This document shows positions 60,407 to 64,000 of a DNA stretch of 64,000 nt, piece by piece. The DNA comes from Sporobacter sp963675425 (GTDB lineage Bacteria > Bacillota > Clostridia > Oscillospirales > Oscillospiraceae): the NCBI GenBank assembly GCA_963675425.1, contig OY776214.1:1054001-1118000 (forward strand), given 5' to 3'. Made by a program: the position numbers and the translations under genes. The notes beneath the pieces were generated by a model, which did no database searches, was not told the origin of the DNA, and saw only the letters and a program-made list of their open reading frames with translations. Positions within the stretch are counted from its first letter, which is position 1. Each line of letters begins with the position of its first letter.

Positions 60407-61459
60407 ATGTATATTGTTATAGCCATCCTTATTTTCAGTCTGCTGATTGTCGTACATGAATTAGGTCATTTTTTTATGGCGAAGTCCTTTGGGGTCAACG
60501 TCATTGAATTTTCCGTCGGCATGGGGCCGAAAATATTAAAAAAGCAGGGCAAGAACACGCTTTACTCCCTGCGCGCGCTGCCCATCGGCGGTTCGTGCAT
60601 GATGGAGGGTGAGGACGAGGAGACCGGCAGCTCGACGTCCTTTACGGCGCAGCCGGTCTGGAAGCGCCTTCTCATCCTTTTGGCCGGCCCTTTTATGAAC
60701 TTTATACTCGGTGCAATCGTGGTGCTGATTTTAGTGTCGCAGTTTAACTTTTTCAGCGGGCCGACTATAACAAATTTATCTGAAGGCTTTCCGCTGGAAG
60801 GTAAGGACGGCCTGATGGCGGGCGATACCATTGTCTCCATTGACGGCGAAAGAGTGTATTATGCCGATGATTTTGTTACATTTATGACACTTGCCCGTGA
60901 AGAACCGGTGGATATGGTTGTAATGAGAGACGGCAATTCCGTAACCCTTAACAACCTGCCGCTTAAGATGCGCCAATATGACGATGAAGCAAGGCTTAAA
61001 TACGGCATCACTTTTAACATAATAGAAGCCACGGGCGGTGAGAAGCTGAAATACGCCGCGTATACAACATTTAATTATGTTCGGCTTATCCGCGTGAGCC
61101 TCGCCGAGCTCTTTTCCGGACACGTCGGACTCAATGAACTGTCAGGACCCGTCGGGATTGTTGATATGATGAATGATGTCGGCCGGCAGTCGCAGACCGT
61201 TGGAGCGGCTTTGTTTAATATGTCATCCTTCGGCGCGCTGATCGCTATTAACCTCGCGGTTATGAATCTGCTGCCGATTCCGGCTTTGGACGGAGGGCGG
61301 ATATTCTTTATGCTCGTCACATTTATCATTGAGAAAATCAGCCGCAAGCACATCAACCCCAAATATGAGGGTTATGTCCACGCGGCGGGATTTTTCCTGG
61401 TTATCGGGCTGATACTCGTCGTCATGGTCAACGACGTGGTGAAGCTGTTCAATGGCTAG
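60407..61459 (+). CDS. rseP: Site-2 protease RseP (M50 RIP metalloprotease)
   Basis: 350 aa from the ATG at 60407, 9 nt after AAAGGG (ATG 60401 and TTG 60398 are alternatives). Zinc motif HELGH (17-21), a PDZ domain (about 115-200), and the third zinc ligand in NLLPIPALDGGR. Four membrane helices. Cuts membrane-anchored anti-sigma factors or signal peptide remnants. Overlaps ispG by 8 nt. Confidence 0.95.
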   Translation: MYIVIAILIFSLLIVVHELGHFFMAKSFGVNVIEFSVGMGPKILKKQGKNTLYSLRALPIGGSCMMEGEDEETGSSTSFTAQPVWKRLLILLAGPFMNFILGAIVVLILVSQFNFFSGPTITNLSEGFPLEGKDGLMAGDTIVSIDGERVYYADDFVTFMTLAREEPVDMVVMRDGNSVTLNNLPLKMRQYDDEARLKYGITFNIIEATGGEKLKYAAYTTFNYVRLIRVSLAELFSGHVGLNELSGPVGIVDMMNDVGRQSQTVGAALFNMSSFGALIAINLAVMNLLPIPALDGGRIFFMLVTFIIEKISRKHINPKYEGYVHAAGFFLVIGLILVVMVNDVVKLFNG

Positions 61460-62492
61460 CCGGCAGATATCCGTCGGCGGGGTGCTACTCGGCGGCGGCG
61501 CGCCCGTGAGCGTGCAGTCTATGACCAATACGCGTACGAGCGATATCGACGCGACGGCCGCGCAGATCGGCCGGCTCACCGACGCCGGGTGTGATATCGT
61601 GCGCGTCGCCGTGCCCGATATGGAAGCAGCCCGCGCCATCGAGGCCCTGAAAAAAAGCGCGCGCGTCCCGATTGTGGCCGATATTCACTTTAATTATAAG
61701 CTGGCGGTGGCGGCTGCCGAGGCGGGGGCCGACAAGATCCGCATCAATCCCGGCAACATCGGCGGAGACGACAACGTACGCGCCGTGACGGCGGCCTGCC
61801 GGAAGCGCGGGCTTCCAATCCGCATCGGCGTTAACGGCGGCAGTCTTGAAAAAGACATTTTGGAAAAATGTGGCGGCGTAACGCCGGAGGCGCTTTGCGA
61901 AAGCGCGATGCGTCACGTCCGCCTTTTAAACCGTTTTGATTTTGACGATATTTGCATCTCCGTCAAATCCTCGGATACCATGCTCACCATCAAATCCTAC
62001 CGGCTCCTGTCGAAGACGACGGACTATCCCCTGCATCTCGGCGTCACGGAAGCGGGTACGGAGTACATGGGGATCATCAAGTCTGCCGTCGGCATCGGGA
62101 CACTGCTGGCGGAGGGTATCGGCGACACGCTCCGCGTATCCCTGACGGCGCCGCCGGAGCGCGAGGGTAAGGCCGGTATCGCCATACTCAAGGCGCTGGG
62201 GCTTAAAAAAGGCGGCCCGGAGCTGATTTCCTGCCCGACATGCGGCCGCTGTCGGCTTGATCTTATAAACATCGCCGGCGAGGTCGAAAAACGGCTCGAA
62301 GGGGACGAGCGGGACATTGTTGTGGCCGTGATGGGCTGTGCGGTTAACGGTCCGGGCGAGGCGCGCCGCGCCGATTACGGTCTGGCCGGGGGAGACCGTG
62401 AAGGCGTCCTGTTTAAAAAAGGGGAGATTATTAAAAAAGCGCCGATGGACAAGCTGGTCGACGAGCTTTTTATGTTAATCAACGAGACATAA
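61452..62492 (+). CDS. ispG: 4-hydroxy-3-methylbut-2-en-1-yl diphosphate synthase IspG (GcpE)
   Basis: 346 aa. TIM barrel (VSVQSMTNTRTSD, ADIHFNYKLA, RINPGNIG) and the 4Fe-4S domain with SCPTCGRC and MGCAVNGPGEA. Next-to-last enzyme of the MEP pathway; electrons come from ferredoxin or flavodoxin, in keeping with an anaerobe. Overlaps rseP by 8 nt. Confidence 0.97.
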   Translation: MASRQISVGGVLLGGGAPVSVQSMTNTRTSDIDATAAQIGRLTDAGCDIVRVAVPDMEAARAIEALKKSARVPIVADIHFNYKLAVAAAEAGADKIRINPGNIGGDDNVRAVTAACRKRGLPIRIGVNGGSLEKDILEKCGGVTPEALCESAMRHVRLLNRFDFDDICISVKSSDTMLTIKSYRLLSKTTDYPLHLGVTEAGTEYMGIIKSAVGIGTLLAEGIGDTLRVSLTAPPEREGKAGIAILKALGLKKGGPELISCPTCGRCRLDLINIAGEVEKRLEGDERDIVVAVMGCAVNGPGEARRADYGLAGGDREGVLFKKGEIIKKAPMDKLVDELFMLINET

Positions 62493-62501
62493 AAGAGAAA
62501 T

Positions 62502-62538
62502 ATAAGACGCTGATGAGTCTTTTGGCACAGCGTCTTAT
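62502..62538 (+). terminator. Hairpin between ispG and polC
   Basis: ATAAGACGCTG (62502-62512) pairs perfectly with CAGCGTCTTAT (62528-62538); loop of 15 nt; no U-tract behind it. Probably partial termination. Confidence 0.5.
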
Positions 62539-62560
62539 TCACGCTGAAAGGGAGTTAGAG

Positions 62561-64000
62561 TTGAGCGCGCAAGAACACGTACCGTTTTATGAAATGTTTT
62601 CCTGCTGCGCCCAGATGGGCGCGCTGACCGCTGTACTGCAAAAATCAAAGGTCGTATCGGCAACGGTGGATAAAGCGAAGCTGGCGATGAAGCTCACGCT
62701 ATTACTGCCATCGCCTGTTGCGCCGGTTGACATCGCCATGATTGAGGACGGGATCCGGGTGGAATTTGGCCTGCGGTCCGTCGCGGTATCGCCTGTTTAT
62801 CCAGCCGGCGAAAAAACGCTTGTCCGGAGAACGGACAAAAAGAAAGCGGAAAACGTCGTCATCATGGGCCGCGATATTAAATCGAGCGTCACGCCGATGG
62901 AAAAGGTCACGCTCGAGCTGGGCAGCGTGACAATCCGGGGCGAGGTGTTTGACGTTTTGTCCCGGGAAATCCCCAAGCGCAACGCCTGGGTGTTCAGCTT
63001 TGACATGACGGACCATACCGGCTCGGTACGCATATCAAAATTTATGACCGACCCGAACGCTGGGGCGATCGTTTCGCAGATTAAAAAGGGGATGTATTTA
63101 ACCGTCTCCGGCAAGCTCGGGATGAACCGGTACGACGGCGAGATGACCCTGGAGCCGACGAACATCGTCCGCAGCGAAAAGGAGACGCGTCAGGATACGG
63201 CCGAGGAAAAACGCGTCGAGCTGCATTTACATACGAAGATGTCCGCAATGGACGCCCTCACCGACACAGCCGAAGCCGTTAAGCGGGCGATAGCGTGGGG
63301 GCATCCGGCCATCGCCATTACAGACCACGGCGTTGTCCAGTCGTTTCCCGACGCGATGAAGGCCGCCGGCGATAAAATCAAGGTTCTTTATGGACTGGAA
63401 GGCTATTACTATAACGATGTGGACGGCTCGCTGGCCGTGTTCGGCGCGTGCGCGGGCGGCTTTGACGAGGAGATCGTCGTTTTCGATATTGAGACGACGG
63501 GGCTGTCGCCGACCCGGGACGGCATTACCGAAATTGGGGCCGTTATTATGAAAAACGGCGAGGAAATAGCCCGTTTTCAGACCTTTGCCGACCCGGGAAT
63601 GCACATCCCTACAAATATAACGCAGCTGACCGGGATTTCCGATGCGGATGTAAAAGGTGCGCCCTCTCAGGAGGAAGCGGTCCGCGCGTTTCTTGAATTT
63701 GCCGGCGGGCGTATGCTCGCCGCGCACAACGCCAGCTTCGACATCGGGTTTATATACGAGGCCTGCTGCCGGTATCATATAGACTTTGAGCCGCGGTACA
63801 TCGACACACTGGCCGCGTCCCGGGCGCTTTTAACATCGCTCAAGAGCCACCGGCTTAACATTGTAGCTGAATTTCTGGCCCTGCCGGATTTTAAGCACCA
63901 CCGCGCCTCCGATGACGCAGTGACAACCGGGCTCGTTTTAGTAAAGCTGTTTGAGCGGTTTGAGGCTGCCGGGGTGTCGGATATATCCGAAATCAACGCC
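62561..64000 (+). CDS. polC: DNA polymerase III PolC-type alpha subunit (5' part)
   Basis: First 480 residues of a frame that runs off the window, starting at TTG 62561 with AAAGGGAG upstream. Order: N-terminal domain, OB fold (about 120-215, EVFDVLSREIPKRNAWVFSF), the start of the PHP domain (VELHLHTKMSAMDALTD near 219), and the inserted DEDD 3'-5' exonuclease (FDIETTGLSPTRDGITEIG from about 309, HNASFDIGF, HRASDDA). This PHP-with-inserted-exonuclease layout defines PolC, the main replicase of low-GC Gram-positive bacteria. Confidence 0.95.
   Translation, partial: MSAQEHVPFYEMFSCCAQMGALTAVLQKSKVVSATVDKAKLAMKLTLLLPSPVAPVDIAMIEDGIRVEFGLRSVAVSPVYPAGEKTLVRRTDKKKAENVVIMGRDIKSSVTPMEKVTLELGSVTIRGEVFDVLSREIPKRNAWVFSFDMTDHTGSVRISKFMTDPNAGAIVSQIKKGMYLTVSGKLGMNRYDGEMTLEPTNIVRSEKETRQDTAEEKRVELHLHTKMSAMDALTDTAEAVKRAIAWGHPAIAITDHGVVQSFPDAMKAAGDKIKVLYGLEGYYYNDVDGSLAVFGACAGGFDEEIVVFDIETTGLSPTRDGITEIGAVIMKNGEEIARFQTFADPGMHIPTNITQLTGISDADVKGAPSQEEAVRAFLEFAGGRMLAAHNASFDIGFIYEACCRYHIDFEPRYIDTLAASRALLTSLKSHRLNIVAEFLALPDFKHHRASDDAVTTGLVLVKLFERFEAAGVSDISEINA

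Noticed and set aside
1..64000. tRNA, rRNA, CRISPR, prophage or insertion sequence
   Set aside because: No T-loop/anticodon arrangement, regular spacer array, phage structural gene or transposase could be recognised by reading the window; a tRNAscan or HMM search was not possible.

Overview
This 64 kb window is chromosomal DNA of a low-redox, spore-forming Firmicute. The best fit is a moderately GC-rich Clostridia member of the Oscillospiraceae/Oscillospirales type, but this is inferred from gene content and no 16S rRNA gene is present. Supporting genes are an electron-bifurcating [FeFe]-hydrogenase type HydB/HydC pair, a thioredoxin reductase-like flavoprotein without an NADPH motif, a stand-alone PduL phosphotransacylase, a gerK-type germination operon, spore photoproduct lyase, the spoIIA operon (spoIIAA-spoIIAB-sigF) and PolC. 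Genes are densely packed, usually with good Shine-Dalgarno sequences and intrinsic terminators. I saw no rRNA, tRNA, CRISPR array, prophage or transposase.

Layout. 1-3.0 kb: hydrogenase operon on the minus strand (hydC, hydB, and the first codons of the next gene) and a small GNAT protein. 3.2-12.0 kb: a complete his operon, hisZ-G-D-C-B-H-A-F-IE-J, behind a near-consensus promoter and a structured leader of about 195 nt. 12.0-15.6 kb: a dispersed structured repeat, then a Crp/Fnr regulator and a NitT/TauT-type ABC importer. 15.6-21.7 kb: a germination operon (gerKA, gerKC, a small membrane protein, gerKB) on the minus strand, and a tocopherol-cyclase-like gene plus splB on the plus strand. 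21.8-28.3 kb: purine permease, a TetR-controlled ABC exporter, uracil permease and a flavodoxin-like protein. 28.4-32.8 kb: a Gld-like ABC system. 33-37.5 kb: tatD, secG, pduL, an XRE regulator and lepA. 37.5-39.7 kb: second copy of the dispersed repeat, then a tryptophanase-like lyase behind a long leader. 39.7-46 kb: membrane proteins and a DUF2975/XRE/DUF4173 group interrupted by an ABC module that lies between 93-bp direct repeats. 46-50.4 kb: spoIIA operon and valS. 50.7-55.7 kb: amidase, thioredoxin and its reductase, glnS, M23 protein. 55.9-64 kb: the conserved run pyrH-frr-uppS-cdsA-dxr-rseP-ispG-polC (polC runs off the end).

The items most worth a second look are: (1) two copies of an intergenic element at 12.0 and 37.5 kb with compensatory base changes in two hairpins; (2) the 93-bp direct repeat (91/93 identical) that duplicates the 3' end of an XRE gene on both sides of a 2.76-kb ABC module; (3) the thioredoxin/reductase pair, which looks ferredoxin-linked rather than NADPH-linked; (4) catalytic-site substitutions in SplB and in the tryptophanase-like enzyme; and (5) several structured 5' leaders (his, glnS, valS, tnaA, dxr) that match no riboswitch class I can recognise.

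Starts were chosen from Shine-Dalgarno spacing and family alignment. Several genes have upstream in-frame codons that I judged not to be the start, and this is stated in each entry.
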